Shown here: piece by piece, positions 10,291 through 21,141 of the stretch
Layout: each line of letters begins with the position of its first letter
How positions within the stretch are numbered: position 1 is the stretch's first letter
Assembly: GCF_016808095.1 (NCBI RefSeq)
Contig: NC_068979.1
Span: forward strand, 12,756,001-12,820,000
DNA length: 64,000 nucleotides
Direction of reading: 5' to 3'
Origin: Vigna angularis
Taxonomy: Eukaryota > Streptophyta > Magnoliopsida > Fabales > Fabaceae
The notes under the pieces: model-generated
Database searches by the model: none
What the model saw: only the letters and a program-made list of their open reading frames with translations
Told to the model about the DNA's origin: nothing
Translations under genes and position numbers: made by a program

Positions 10291-11546
10291 ATGCAGGATT
10301 CAATTCGTACTAGGAGCAAGAGAATTTCGGAACCTCTTCTTGAAGGATTGGACGAGAGTAGAAGGAGGAGGAGAATTTGAACATCTAGAGAATTATTTCC
10401 TTCTCCGGAGACACTTTTACAACCCTCACCAGAAAGGTTTGACCAGAGTACTAAAGAGATGGCTGGAGAAAATAATGGTAGACGTACTCTGGCGGATGAC
10501 ACCACTGTTGTTGGCCCTCATCACTTTAACAACATTGCTAGGTCGATGGTCAATGCTGCAAACATGGAGGTGAAACCGGCGTTGATACAATTGGTGAAGA
10601 GCAACAAATTTAATGGACTGTCACATGAAAGTTCATATGGGCATCTAACCACATTCAACGAGATTTGCAACACTGTGAAGATCAATGGTGTGCCGAATGA
10701 CGCTATAAAGCTTAGTTTGTTTCCTTTCTCATTGAGAGGGAATGCTAAGCTATGGTTGAATTCTTTCCCGGAGGATAGCTTTACTGAATGGGAAGTCGTG
10801 GTTTAAAGTTTCTAAACAAGTACTTCCCACAGTCTAAAATCAACAAAGGAAAGCAAGAAATTTCCTCTTTCAGGCAAGGTATGGAGGAAACGCTAGGTCA
10901 AGCATGGGATAAATACAAGAGCTTGTTGAGAAAGACGCCCACTCATGACTTTGATGAAGCAACAATAGTCATTCTTTTTCTTGGAGGTCTTCGTTCACAA
11001 ACCAAATTGATGCTAGATGCTTCAGTTGGAGATAATATCAAGTGTAAAACTCCAGAGGAAGCTTTTGAATTGATAGACAACATGGCTACTAATGACAACG
11101 AGATGCATAATGAAAGAGGAGCTTCACCTCAACAGAAGGGAGTCCTTCAATTGCAATCTCAAGATGCCTTGCTTGCACAAAATAAAATTATCACTCAACA
11201 GTGGGAAGAAGTGACGAAGAAACTTTCTCTATTGCCACAAGAGATACAAAATGCTTTAATGGTTCAGTGGCAGCAACAAAGATGGCAACAACAACCTACT
11301 CTATCTAAGAAAACCACAAAGCTTGAGGAAACTTTCCAGCAATTCATGAAGATGAGTGTATCTTATTGTAAGAATGTGGAGGTTGCATTTAAAAGTATGA
11401 AAATTCATATTGGGCAATTGGTCAACAAGATGGAGATTTTTGAGAGGAATGCAAAAAGTAATCTTAGGGAAGAGTATAAGACCATTGTTACTAGAAGTGG
11501 TAGAGTTAGATTAGAGAAAAATAGAGAGAAAATAGAAAGAAAATGA
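10291..11546 (+). pseudogene. gag of E3
   Basis: Starts MQDSIRTRSKRISEP at 10291; an in-frame TGA at 10378-10380 interrupts, then reading resumes through MAGENNGRRTLADD (10459). A frameshift near 10800 moves to the frame containing FLNKYFPQSK and ETLGQAWDKYKSLL. The retrotransposon gag core spans roughly 10560-11080. The Q-rich tail lacks the zinc knuckle seen in E1; the equivalent segment is shortened. The frame ends at 11546 in the K/E-rich linker. Confidence 0.85.
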
Positions 11547-12537
11547 GAGTGAGAGAGAAACACTTGAGTGGAAAGAGAGGATTGAGAGAGAAAAAAAGAA
11601 AGAAGAGGTAGATGAGAGAAAAAAAGAAAAAGATGTTGAAAAACCACTTCCTTATCCAAAGATCTATTCAAGGAAGGAGAAAAAAAATAGCTTGAGCGGT
11701 TCATGGAGATATTTAAGAAACTGGAGATTACTATACCTTTCTCTGAAGCATTGCAACAGATGCCGTCATATGCAAAATTTTTGAAGGAGCTCCTTACAAA
11801 GAAAAGAAAATATATTGAGAAGGAGACCATTGAAGTGCAAGGTAATTGTAGTGCAATCATACAAAAATTACCTCCTAAGTTTAAAGATCCAGGAAGCTTA
11901 ACTATTCTGTGTACCATCGAAGAATTGGAAGTTGGAAGAACATTGATTGATTTGGGAGCTAGCATTAATTTAATGCCGCTTGCTATGTTCAAAAGAATTG
12001 AAGGTTTGGAACTCAAACCTACTAGAATGACACTCCAATTGGCGGACATGTCTCTTAAATACCGATACGGGGTGGTTGGAGATGTACTGATGAAGGTAGC
12101 AAATTTGTATTTCTAGTGGATTTTGTCATAATGGAGATGGAAGAGAATGGAGATGTGCCTCTCATCCTTAGGCGACCATTTATGAAGACTGCTAGAGTTT
12201 TAATTGATGTGAAGAATGACAAGCTTAAAGTAAGAGTTCAAGATGAAGAAGTGAATTTTGATGTATTCAAAGCCATGACACATCCTAAAGATGATAAAGC
12301 ATGTTCCAATTTGATATACTTGATGAAGTTTATATGGTGCAAGAAAGGATGGTACATTGTTCTTCTCCGTTAGAGAAAACTCTTATTGATGCCTGTGAAG
12401 ACTTGAATGAAGAGGAAGAAAAATTAATTGATGAGTGTATAATGGATTTGGAGACATTGAAGGAGATCCTAGTGGAGGAGCTAATTTTGAGATTATTGAT
12501 ATCAAATAAAGAAGTCAACGAAAAAAAGTTGGAGTGA
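11547..12537 (+). pseudogene. Linker and aspartic protease of E3
   Basis: 11547-11702 is a purine-rich linker with a frame break. From 11703 the sequence MEIFKKLEITIPFSEALQQM leads to KDPGSLTILCTIEELEVG and the protease motif DLGASINLMP (about 11949-11978). TAG at 12114-12116 precedes the block MDFVIMEMEENGDVPLILRR, where LGRPF has become LRRPF. A frameshift near 12300 enters an acidic stretch ending at 12537. Function when intact: processing of Gag-Pol. Confidence 0.8.
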
Positions 12538-12540
12538 AAG

Positions 12541-13474
12541 ATGTTACCACCACATTTGAAGTATGTTTTCTTAGGAGAAGATGGAACTAAGCCAGTCATC
12601 ATTAGTAATTCTTTGCTTCCTGAAGAAGAAGAAAGGTTGGTGGAAATATGGAAAACCAACAAAGAAGCTATTGGGTGGTCAATCTCAGATCTCAAGGGTA
12701 TAAGTCCAAGTTACTGCATGCATAAAATAGTTATGGAGGATGACTATAGACCAAGTTCTCAACCACAGAGAAGGTTAAATCCAGTGATGAAGGAGGTGGT
12801 TAGAAAAGAAGTATTGAAGCTTCTAGAAGCTGGCATTATATATCTGATCTCTGATAGTGAATGAGTGAGTCCAGTACAGGTAGTGCCAAAGAAAGGTGGG
12901 ATGACATTAATCTATAATGAGAAGAATGAGCTTATTCCTACTCGGACTATTATTGGATGACGAATGTGCATTGATTATAGGAAGTTAAATAAGGCCACTA
13001 GGAAGGATCATTTTCCCCTTCCTTTTAAGGATCAGATGTTGGAAAGATTGGCAGGTCAGGCTTTTTATTGCTTCCTAGATGGATATTCTGGATACAATCA
13101 AATTGTGGTAGATCCAAAAGACCAGGAGAAGACAACATTTACGTGTCCATTTGGTGTATTTGCTTACAGAAAGATGTCATTTGGGTTATGTAATGCTCCA
13201 GCTGCGTTTCAAAGGTGTATGCAGGCAATTTTTGCGGATCTCATAGAGAAGTGTATTGAAGTCTTCATGGATGATTTTTCGGTGTTTGGAGATTCTTTTC
13301 AAAGGTGTTTGGTGAATCTGGATATTTTCCTCAAGAGATGTGTTCAAACGAATCTTGTGCTTAACTGGGAGAAATATCATTTCATGGTAACAGAAGGAAT
13401 TGTGTTAGGTCACAAGATTTCTGCTAGGGGGATTGAAGTGGATAAAGCCAAAGTAGAGTTCATTGAGAAACTTC
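12541..13474 (+). pseudogene. Reverse transcriptase of E3 (first part)
   Basis: Begins MLPPHLKYVFLGED; key blocks are VVPKKGGMT, MCIDYRKLNKATRKDHFPLP, FLDGYSGYNQI, FGLCNAPAAFQRCM and the catalytic FMDDFSVFG (near 13268). Two TGG-to-TGA type stops occur at 12862-12864 and 12958-12960. The frame is cut after VEFIEKL by solo LTR 13475-14913 and resumes at 14914. Confidence 0.9.
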
Positions 13475-14913
13475 TGATAACAGTTGAAAAACTGTTATTT
13501 TTATACTTAAAATTGACTTCAATTACAACCTTTATGTCTTAGAAATTAGCTTGAACTCATGATTTTGTTTTAGTTTTTTTAATAAGAGAGTTGAAGGTGA
13601 ATTTAATGGTTTTGTGCTAGATTCCCTCGATTTTGTAGGCTAATTAAATGGTTTGAAAGAAGAGTTGAAGTACCGAATGATTGGAATGCAGAAAAGTCAA
13701 CCAGAAACCAAAAAAGTCAACCAGAAAAGTCAACCAGTCAACCAGAATGCAGAAAGTCAACCAGAGTGTAGAAAAAGTTGCGACCGAGTGGCGCTGAGCG
13801 GTAATTTCCGCTGAGCGCCAGTTTTCAGGTGCCGAAATCATCGTTGAGGGGCAAAAACAACAGCTGAGGGGCAAAATTGAAGACCCGCACTTACCGGTGA
13901 GCGGCGTTTTTATGGGCCTTGGGCCACTTTTCTGTAATTTTTATGGGTTTGGACCTGGTTCCTGTTATTTTTATGTTCTATTTAAGGACTTGTATGTCCT
14001 AGGGATTGTATCTTTGGCTGGGACGAAACACAAACACACTTTTCACCCCTTGGGGGTAGAATTGGAGATGGTGACAACTCTCCTCTTCTCTTTCTCGGGT
14101 TTTTCTATCTCTTCCATTCTTTCATTCCATTGTTCATCTAGTTCTTCCATGATGATGGAGAACTAAACTTATTTTGTTGTTGGGAATCATTGTAAATCCT
14201 TATAAACTCTCTTGTATGGAATTTGTTCTTCAAGATCATTTTTATGATACATGCTTTCTTTCATTAATAGTTAGGGTTTTTCCTCTTTGCTCAAAGCATG
14301 CATTATTTAACTCATTCGATGTCATGATTATTGGTTTTGTCGATATGGACACATACGAGGAAATCTAGATCTAGGGAATCTCTCCCAACAGTATATTACA
14401 AACCTAGACATAAGAGTATGATAGTCGGTTGCCTTTAAGCTTCTATTCACTATAATGCATGATTAATTGCTAGGGAGACAAGACATTGTAAACTAGTGGT
14501 TATGATTAGGCTTTCTTCGCCGAGACATCGGGTTTAAAGTAATTTAGAAAGTGACATTAACATTAATGAAAAGAATGATGAATTCCTGAATACAAGAGAG
14601 TGGATAGGATGAAATTGATAAACCCAACAACATATTCATCCATATATTTCAATTCACGTGTTTTGTTTCTTCTTGCCCATTGATCATCACATGCATATAT
14701 ATTTACTTTTCAGTCTTTTGCATTTGAAACTTACAACAAATTGTGCACAAGTCTTAATTAATCAATAAATCACATAACTGTCTAGGTCGTGAGTCCTTTG
14801 CGAGAACGATACTTGGTCTTACCAGGTTTATTACTTGATACGATTCGGTTACACTTGCCGAAGGGTTAACAAGTTTTTGACTCCGTTTTTGAGGATTGAA
14901 AATTTGTTCATCA
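13475..14913 (+). mobile_element. Solo LTR, extended-end type, in E3 RT
   Basis: 1439 bp starting TGATAACAG and ending TTCATCA, flanked by ACTTC at 13470-13474 and 14914-14918. Removing it restores the RT frame (EKLPPPTNVKG), so the borders are firm. The usual LTR end GTTAACA occurs at 14865-14871, but the insertion runs 42 bp further through a PBS-like TGACTCCGTTTTTGAGGA (14878-14895) to AAATTTGTTCATCA. The PBS-like part therefore belongs to this LTR. Confidence 0.9.
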
Positions 14914-15510
14914 ACTTCCACCACCAACAAATGTGAAGGGAATTAGAAGTTTTTTAGGCCATGCTGGGTTTTATAGAAGATTTATTAAAGACTTCTCAAA
15001 GATTGCCAAATCATTGAGTAATTTGCTGGTTAAAGATGTACCTTTTGTGATGAATGAAGAATGTTTAAAAGCTTTTGACATCTTGAAAAGAAAATTGATC
15101 TCGGCCCTAGCGATTGTAGCCGCAGATTGGAATCGAAATTTTGAATTGATGTGTGATGCTAGTGATTATGCAATAGGTGTTGTGCTGGGTTAGACAAAAG
15201 AGAAAGTATTTCATACTATCTATTATGCTAGCAAGGTTTTGAATGAAGCTCAATTGAATTATGCCACCACAGAAAAAGAATTTCTTGCTATTGTGTATGC
15301 TTTGGAGAAGTTTAGACCTTATCTCATTGTTCTAAAGTGATCATCTACAGAGATCATGCAACTATAAAGTATTTGCTAAGCAAGCCGGATTCTAAGCCGC
15401 GAATGATTAGATGGTTTCTTTTACTACAAGAGTTTGATGTGGAAATCTGTGACAAGAAGGGAAGTGAAAATGTAATAGCTGATCACTTATCTAGGTTGGT
15501 TAACAGTTAA
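14914..15510 (+). pseudogene. RT connection and RNase H of E3
   Basis: PPPTNVKGIRSFLGHAGFYR continues the RT. RNase H blocks follow: FELMCDASDYAIGVVLG (15147 on), TAG at 15192-15194 (a Gln codon in relatives), [20 protein letters not shown], a frameshift near 15335, then [16 protein letters not shown] and [12 protein letters not shown] at 15508-15510 ends the block. Confidence 0.85.
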
Positions 15511-16806
15511 GTTACAAGCAATGAAGCTGAAATATGGGAATCTTTCTCAGATGAAACACTCATGTATATCCAACAAAGGCCGTGGTTTGCTGATATGGCT
15601 AATTTCAAAGCTGTAGGAGTAATTCCAGAAGATCTTAATTGGCAACAAAGAAAAAAAATTTTACATGATGCCAAGCAGTTTATTTGGGATGATCCATACT
15701 TGTTCAAGATTGGAGCTAATAACCTTCTGAGGCTGTGTGTGACAAATGAAGAAGTAGAAGGAATTCTCTGGCACTGTCATGATTCACCTTATGGGGGACA
15801 TTTTAATGGAGAAAGAACAACAACAAAAGTTCTCCATTCAAGATTTTATTGGCCTACCATATTTAAAGATGCTCATAATCATGCCAGAAATTGTGATAAA
15901 TGTCAAAGGACTGGGGCTATTTCAAGACATTATGAGATGCCATTACAAGGCATTTTAGAGGTTGAAGTCTTTGATTGCTGGGGTGTTGATTTTGTGGGAC
16001 CCTTTCCACCATCTTTCAACAATGAATACATATTGGTGGCAGTGGATTATGTGAGTAAATGGGTGGAAGCTCTCGCTTGTCCCAAGAATGATGCTAGCTC
16101 TGTGATTAAATTTCTGAAGAGGCAAGTTTTTTCACGCTTTGGAACTCCAAGAGTACTTATTAATGATGGAGGATCTCATTTTTGTAACTTTCAGCTTGCA
16201 AAAGTACTCAAACATTATGGTGTGAGACATAAGGTGGCTGCACCTTATCTTCCACAGACAAATGGGCAAGCTGAGGTGTCTAACAGGGAGATAAAGAGGA
16301 TTTTGGAGAAAATAGTTGCTTCGTCAAGAAAGGATTGGTCATAGAAACTGGATGATGCTCTCTGGGCATATAGGACGACAATGAAGACATCTATGGGTTT
16401 ATCACCTTTTGAGCTAGTCTATGGGAAAGCATGTCATTTGCCAGTGGAGATTGAGCATAAAGCTTTGTGGGCTCTAAAATTTTTGAATTTTGATCCCTCA
16501 GATACTCAAAATAAACGCAGAAGGCAGATATTGGAGCTTGAAGAGATGCGGTTGCATGCATATGATTCATCCATGAATTACAAAGAAAAGGTAAAATTCT
16601 ATCATGACAAGAAGTTGATAAAAAGAGTTTTTAATCCAGGGCAGCAGGTGTTGTTGTTCAATTCACGTTTGAAGTTGTTTCCATGGAAGTTGAAGTCAAA
16701 GTGGTCAAGACTGTCCATAGTGAAGGAAGTGTGTCCTCATGGAGCAATTGAATTAATAGATCCAGCTGCTAGTGATCCACAGAGAAGTTGGGTAGTGAAT
16801 GGTTAA
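15511..16806 (+). pseudogene. Integrase of E3
   Basis: Zinc-binding HHCC region with [36 protein letters not shown]. Catalytic core: first D in [11 protein letters not shown], second in [12 protein letters not shown] in [17 protein letters not shown] stop at 16342-16344 follows KDWS, and the frame continues [20 protein letters not shown]. The C-terminal domain has [19 protein letters not shown] and GAIELIDP, with stop at 16804-16806. Apart from the single stop this is the best preserved domain of E3. Confidence 0.9.
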
Positions 16807-16979
16807 TGTCTCAAGCACTATTTGGGAGGAGAAGTGGAATGTCTCTCAACAGTTATGAAGCTGAGGGATCCATGAGCTTATTGGGTCAAGCTAGTGACGT
16901 TAAACAAGCGCTTACCGGAAGGCAATCCAGTTTTCTAAACTTACCTTTATTTTATGAACTTATTTGTTTTAGAATTTTT
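16807..16979 (+). other. E3 post-pol segment with conserved motif (16882-16930)
   Basis: The motif TGGGTCAAGCTAGTGACG...GGCAATCCAG is present once. No hairpin array, no second motif and no ORF3 follow; the 3' LTR begins 50 bp downstream, so a deletion removed the region seen in E1 and E4, or this lineage never had it. A clear PPT is not visible before 16980. Confidence 0.65.
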
Positions 16980-17600
16980 TGAATAGGTTGACAAATCGTT
17001 ATTTTTATACTTAATTTTGACATCAAAAACACCCTTTATGACTTAGAATCTAGCTTGAAATCATGCTTTTGCTTAAGTTGTGGAAATAAGAGAGTTGGAT
17101 GGATTTTATGCTTGGTTTTCGTTGTTTTGGCAGGAATTTAGAGGAATTGGATGAAAGAAGTTGAAGTAGCAAGGAGTTGGACTCATGAAAGGAAGGAAAA
17201 TTGCACAAAAGAAGAATCGCAGCTACCGCTCAGCGCCATTTCACTGCTGAGCGCCAAGCTTGCTATTGAGTTCTCTGTCTGACGCTTAAGCGCCATCGCT
17301 GAGGGCTAATTCAAATATTTTAGTCACCGCTGAGCGGCATTTCTGTCACGCCCCGATATTTTATCCTGAGAGGGTGACACCGTTTCTCAAAACACAACAC
17401 TGCTTTTCCAAAAGCATGCGGAAGCGTAAATTTTAAAATAATTTCAAAACTAATATCGTCTGATACCTTTCATTGAAATCTACATTTCAAATTGAGTTTA
17501 AACCAAATAATTTTAATCTCCAATCCAATTAAGAAAATTAAACATATGCAGTTCTAACAACATAAGAACTTTCCAAATGCATTTGCTTTTCGGTAGCCTG

Positions 17601-17692
17601 ACTCATAAGAACTCCATGGTTAAGCGTGCTTAGCCTGGAGTAATTCTAGGATGGGTGATCTTTTGGGAAGTTTTCCCGGAAAGTGTGCGAGT
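17601..17692 (+). other. 5S rRNA-like segment in Cassandra LTR (first copy)
   Basis: AAGAACTCCATGGTTAAGCG, then GTGCTTAGCCTGGAGTAATT, then GGATGGGTGATC follow the order of the plant 5S gene (AACTCCGAAGTTAAGCGTGC ... GGATGGGTGACC). It spans the pol III internal control region. Too diverged to be a functional 5S gene. Confidence 0.8.
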
Positions 17693-17978
17693 GAGGACAA
17701 AGCACACTGGAAAGCTTTGTGGTGATCTGTGGGGGCAGTCGATGGTCCCTGTGAGATGGTATCAGAGCCTAGCCTCTCCCAGTACGGTGTGGTTCGAGGA
17801 CGAACCAGACAGAAGCTGGTGGGCAGAGTGGAAGGGGTACATGGACGAATCGAACATACACCGGAATGAGAGGGATCTGGAGACTGTGTAGGTATGGGAC
17901 TATACAGTTGAAGGATAGCTTAAAGGAATTGATTTGACTACTCATATCACCAAATGCATTTGCTTTTCGGTAGCCTGA

Positions 17979-18070
17979 CTCATAAGAACTCCATGGTTAA
18001 GCGTGCTTAGCCTGGAGTAATTCTGGGATGGGTGACCTTCTCGGAAGTTTTCCCGAAAAGTGTGCGAGTG
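17979..18070 (+). other. 5S rRNA-like segment in Cassandra LTR (second copy)
   Basis: Same segment in the 3' LTR, with GGATGGGTGACCTTCTCGG closer to 5S than the first copy. Confidence 0.8.
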
Positions 18071-18769
18071 AGGACAAAGCACACTGGAAAGCCTGGTGGT
18101 GATCTGTGGGGGCAGTCGATAGTCCCTGTGAGTTGTCGGGACGTTACAATTCCTACCGCTGAGCGCTGTTAACTTGGGCGTGGGCCAATTTTCTATATTT
18201 GTAATAAACTATATAAGGGTTTAGTCGACCTAGGGTTGATATCTTTGGACAGAAAGAGGCGAAGTTACACTCCTTTCATCCCTCGGAGTTGGATTTTGGA
18301 TGCGGAAGCTCCAATCTTCAACTTTTAGGGTTCTATCTTTCATTCTTTTCATTATTTTCATCTAGTTTCACCATGTTTATGGTGAACTAATAAATCTCCA
18401 TTGTTGTTGGGGAAACGATGTAATCCTTTTAAACTCTCATATATTGAATTGATTCTTGATTATATATGCTTTACTTCATTAATTGTTAGGGTTTTTTCTC
18501 TATACTCTATGCATGCTTTGTTTAACTCATTCAATTGCATGAACATTGATGTTATCAATATGGACACATATAGGTAAATCTAGAACTGAGGAAATTCTCC
18601 CAGAAGCAATATTAGCTAGACATAGGAATAGGATCTGAAGACTTCATGCTTTCATAGCAACAATAACGAACACTTTTGAACCTGATACAAAAATCTAAAG
18701 TGATAACAACATTGATTCAATGCATACTCAAATTAATTTTGTTGGCTCTATCAACATCTATTTAAATGG

Positions 18770-19560
18770 TAACCATGGAGGTAAAATTTACTCCATTAAT
18801 GGTTTTGGCAAAAATAAAGGTGGTTGGATTCTTGAATCTAGGGCAACAGGTCATCTTGCTGCTTGGATAATTTTTGTTTTGTAATCCTGTTACGCCTATC
18901 ACTGTTAAGCTCCCTAATGGAAAATGTGTTAAAGCTACCCATAAAAGAGTTGTTAAAATTAACAGAAAAATTCTTCAAGATGCTTTATACATACCTAATT
19001 TTGATTACTACCTGATTTCTATATCCCAATTGGTTTCCAGTCATAACATTCAACTTTTCTTCTCTTCAAAATCTTGCGTAGTTGATGTTGAAGCTGGGTT
19101 ATATGTTGTGTTTGCATAATACTCTTTCCTATTGCTTGAATACTATTGCTCTAAATAATGTCTCTGACATATGGCATCTGAGGATGAGGCATTTGTCTGC
19201 TGAAAGACTTGAGATAGTGAAAAAGAAATATCATTTTATTAGCAATACAAATGACTTTGTTTGTAACACTTGTCATTTGAAAAAAAAACTTCCTTTTGCT
19301 TATAGCAAATCTAGGACAAATACAAGTCTGATCTTGTACATGTGGATATTGAGGACCATGTTCTAGCATTTTTATGAATGGTAACATATTTTTTTAATTG
19401 TTGTTGGTGATCACATTCGTTTTACTTGGGTCTTTCTTTTCAAAAACAAATATAAAGCTAGAAAATATCTGATTGATTTTGTTAAGTATGTTGTGACTCA
19501 ATTTCAGAAAACTAATAAAGGTATTAGATTTGATAATGGTGTGAAATTTAACTAAGTAAA
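18770..19560 (+). pseudogene. Copia gag-pre-integrase and integrase core (C1)
   Basis: WILESRATGHLAAW (degraded protease-side WILDSGATDH) is followed by PITVKLPNGKCVKATHKRVV and ALYIPNFDYYLISISQL, then DIWHLRMRHLSAERLE. The HHCC end reads VCNTCHLKKKLPFAYSK, and the core FTWVFLFKNKYKARKYLIDF and IRFDNGVKFN follow to about 19553. Several frameshifts and stops; not functional. Confidence 0.8.
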
Positions 19561-20779
19561 ACAACTTCTTTTGCCTTAAATTATAGAATCAGGAGTAGAG
19601 AAGTTAGAAAATATGGAATTTGATATGTTTGTAAAGCTTTTGCAGGTAAATTCAAGAAAATCAAGGGGATGGCATTGGGCCTCAAAGTTAACATTGAGCA
19701 CTGTAAGATAGTTTAATAAAGATTCAAATGTGAGCCTTGCGGGTTAAGCAATAATATTGGCGCTGAGCCTCACAGAAAAAACTTTCATTGCAAGAAACCT
19801 CAAGTACCAGAGTTGGCAGTTGAGTCTCAAAAGAAAACTCTCATAGAAAAGAAAGTTCCATTGTTGACCACCACACCAGGAGCTCAAGCTAAAAGGAAAC
19901 CCACCTAGAAACCTCCATAGTTGACTAACATCATTGAGCTAAAGCAGCATGTTTAGCATTGCTATGTTATTTGTATGTTGATTGTACACTAACTTTGCAA
20001 TTTAGTTCTAGAGTTCTTAGGACCAATTGTAATATACTTAGAGAGAGAACCATGGGAGGAGGATAAAAACTCCTTATGTTTGTTCTAGGATTCACTACTA
20101 TGAACAACTAAACTCTTCTTTGTTGGCATTTCGTGTAACTTCTCTAACTTTCTAACTGAATACAATTCAATATGTGTTATGTTCTTACTTTACATATTAT
20201 TTATTCGATTTGCTTTTGATGCTTTGATGACTTGATCAATCATTTTACTTCATCACCTTAAATTAAGTGGAAATTGGTTTAAGTTTAGAACCAATCGAAT
20301 CTCATAATGCTTGTTACATGCTAGAAATAAATCTAAGACTTTAGGTTCTAAATGCTAGGAATAAATTTAGAATTACCGCAAAGAGTACTCCTAAGAAAAC
20401 TAAAATAGTGAACATAATGTATAGAGAATTAATGACAATCTAGTAGAAGAAGAGGAGTTAAGTTCAATCCCAATATCTTAATCGGCATCACTTATTCTTA
20501 TATTAATAAAATTTGTTTTCAAACTTATTCTTGTATTAATAAAATATGTTTTCAAACTGTCAAACTTTATTAGTGCTTTTCACAAATTCAGCTTGATCAT
20601 ATATTACTGTTTTGTTAAACCATATCCTGTGGATATGACCTTGTTTACAATTGAACTAGTACATTTGTTGAAAAAAATTATATTCTTAACGAACAATCAA
20701 CAAAACTCCTCCGAGTATAGACAATAGTTCTAATCAGGATAGGTTTGCAAATTAAACAACCCTCTTTATGACTTGAGAC
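19561..20779 (+). other. Unassigned stretch inside copia C1
   Basis: No supported ORF. It interrupts C1 between integrase and RT. Around 20620-20695 the words CCTGTGGATATGACCTTG and TAGTACATTTGTTG look like the end of some LTRs, so part may be a decayed LTR, but no borders or duplication could be fixed. Two near-identical ~45-bp units at 20480-20560 (TATTAATAAAATWTGTTTTC) form a short direct repeat. Confidence 0.4.
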
Positions 20780-21141
20780 AAGCCAATAGATAATAGTTTG
20801 AAAATATTTCTTCCTTTCTCATTTTACAAGGTTATACTAGATCTAGTGTTGTTCATTCTTTGTTTCTTAAAAATTTTGGAAACAATAACATTATTGCATT
20901 CAAAATTAACTAGTGGTGACATAATTTTAACTGGAAATAGTATGATGGAAATAGAAAAATTATCTCATCTCCTTGATAAAGCTTTCAAAATAAAGAAACT
21001 TGGAGATTTAACATATTTTCTAATTGGTTTTAGAGGTGGCTAAAAAATAAAACTAGAATTCCATAAAGATGTAAGAATGGTGGATTGGGCACCAACTATT
21101 ACTCTCATGAACCACAAGTTTACTACTAATATTGGAGAAAT
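20780..21141 (+). pseudogene. Copia RT, C-terminal part (C1)
   Basis: TSGDIILTGNSMMEIEKLSH resembles the DDIILTGN-type copia RT block, followed by FKIKKLGDLTYFLIGF. Frame breaks and a TAA after RGG. The sequence is cut at 21141 by EB and continues at 46403. Confidence 0.8.

Larger units (their letters stand above)
17344..18148 (+). mobile_element. Cassandra-like TRIM element, mosaic
   Basis: 805 bp, TGTCACGCC...GTTACA, flanked by ATTTC (17339-17343) and ATTCC (18149-18153), one mismatch. Parts: 17344-17572, sequence unlike the Cassandra-type LTR at 43184; a partial LTR with 5S-like sequence to 17755; initiator-tRNA-Met PBS TGGTATCAGAGC at 17757-17768; a ~70-bp internal part; and a 3' LTR from about 17825 lacking its first ~95 bp. 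There is no coding capacity. Short length, Met PBS and 5S in the LTR are Cassandra hallmarks. Confidence 0.75.
8771..18634 (+). mobile_element. Athila-type element E3, gag-pol, inactive
   Basis: 5' LTR 8771-10133, tRNA-Asp PBS 10140-10157, gag 10291-11546, protease, RT, RNase H, integrase to 16806, post-pol motif 16882-16930, 3' LTR from 16980. Without the two nested inserts the span is about 7.6 kb. No ORF3 and no hairpin array are present between the post-pol motif and the 3' LTR. The 3' LTR is cut at about 18634, where copia sequence starts, so the second target duplication is lost. Many nonsense codons and frameshifts mark it as old. Confidence 0.85.
16980..18634 (+). repeat. 3' LTR of E3, interrupted and 3'-truncated
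   Basis: Starts in degraded form (TGAATAGGTTGACAAATCG), is interrupted by 17344-18148, resumes at 18149 and stops after CATAGGAATAGGATCT near 18634, about 450 bp short of the expected LTR end. Confidence 0.85.
18635..21141 (+). mobile_element. Ty1/copia remnant C1, 5' part (RNase H part at 46403-46830)
   Basis: Copia coding blocks in order: gag-pre-integrase/protease region, integrase core and RT end, with the RNase H region lying 25 kb away after insertion of EB. The junction is exact: GGAGAAAT at 21134-21141 joins CATCTCAAATCC at 46403 to read GEIISNPSSYRRLIEDLIYL. No LTRs of C1 are recognised. Confidence 0.8.

Noticed and set aside
13475..14871. Solo LTR ending at the usual GTTAACA
   Set aside because: The ACTTC duplication and RT frame continuity place the border at 14913, so the shorter end was not used.
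17979..18070. 5S rRNA gene
   Set aside because: Only the internal control half resembles 5S; the 5' part, the 3' part and the tandem context are missing, and it lies within an LTR with a Met PBS. Called Cassandra-type LTR sequence.
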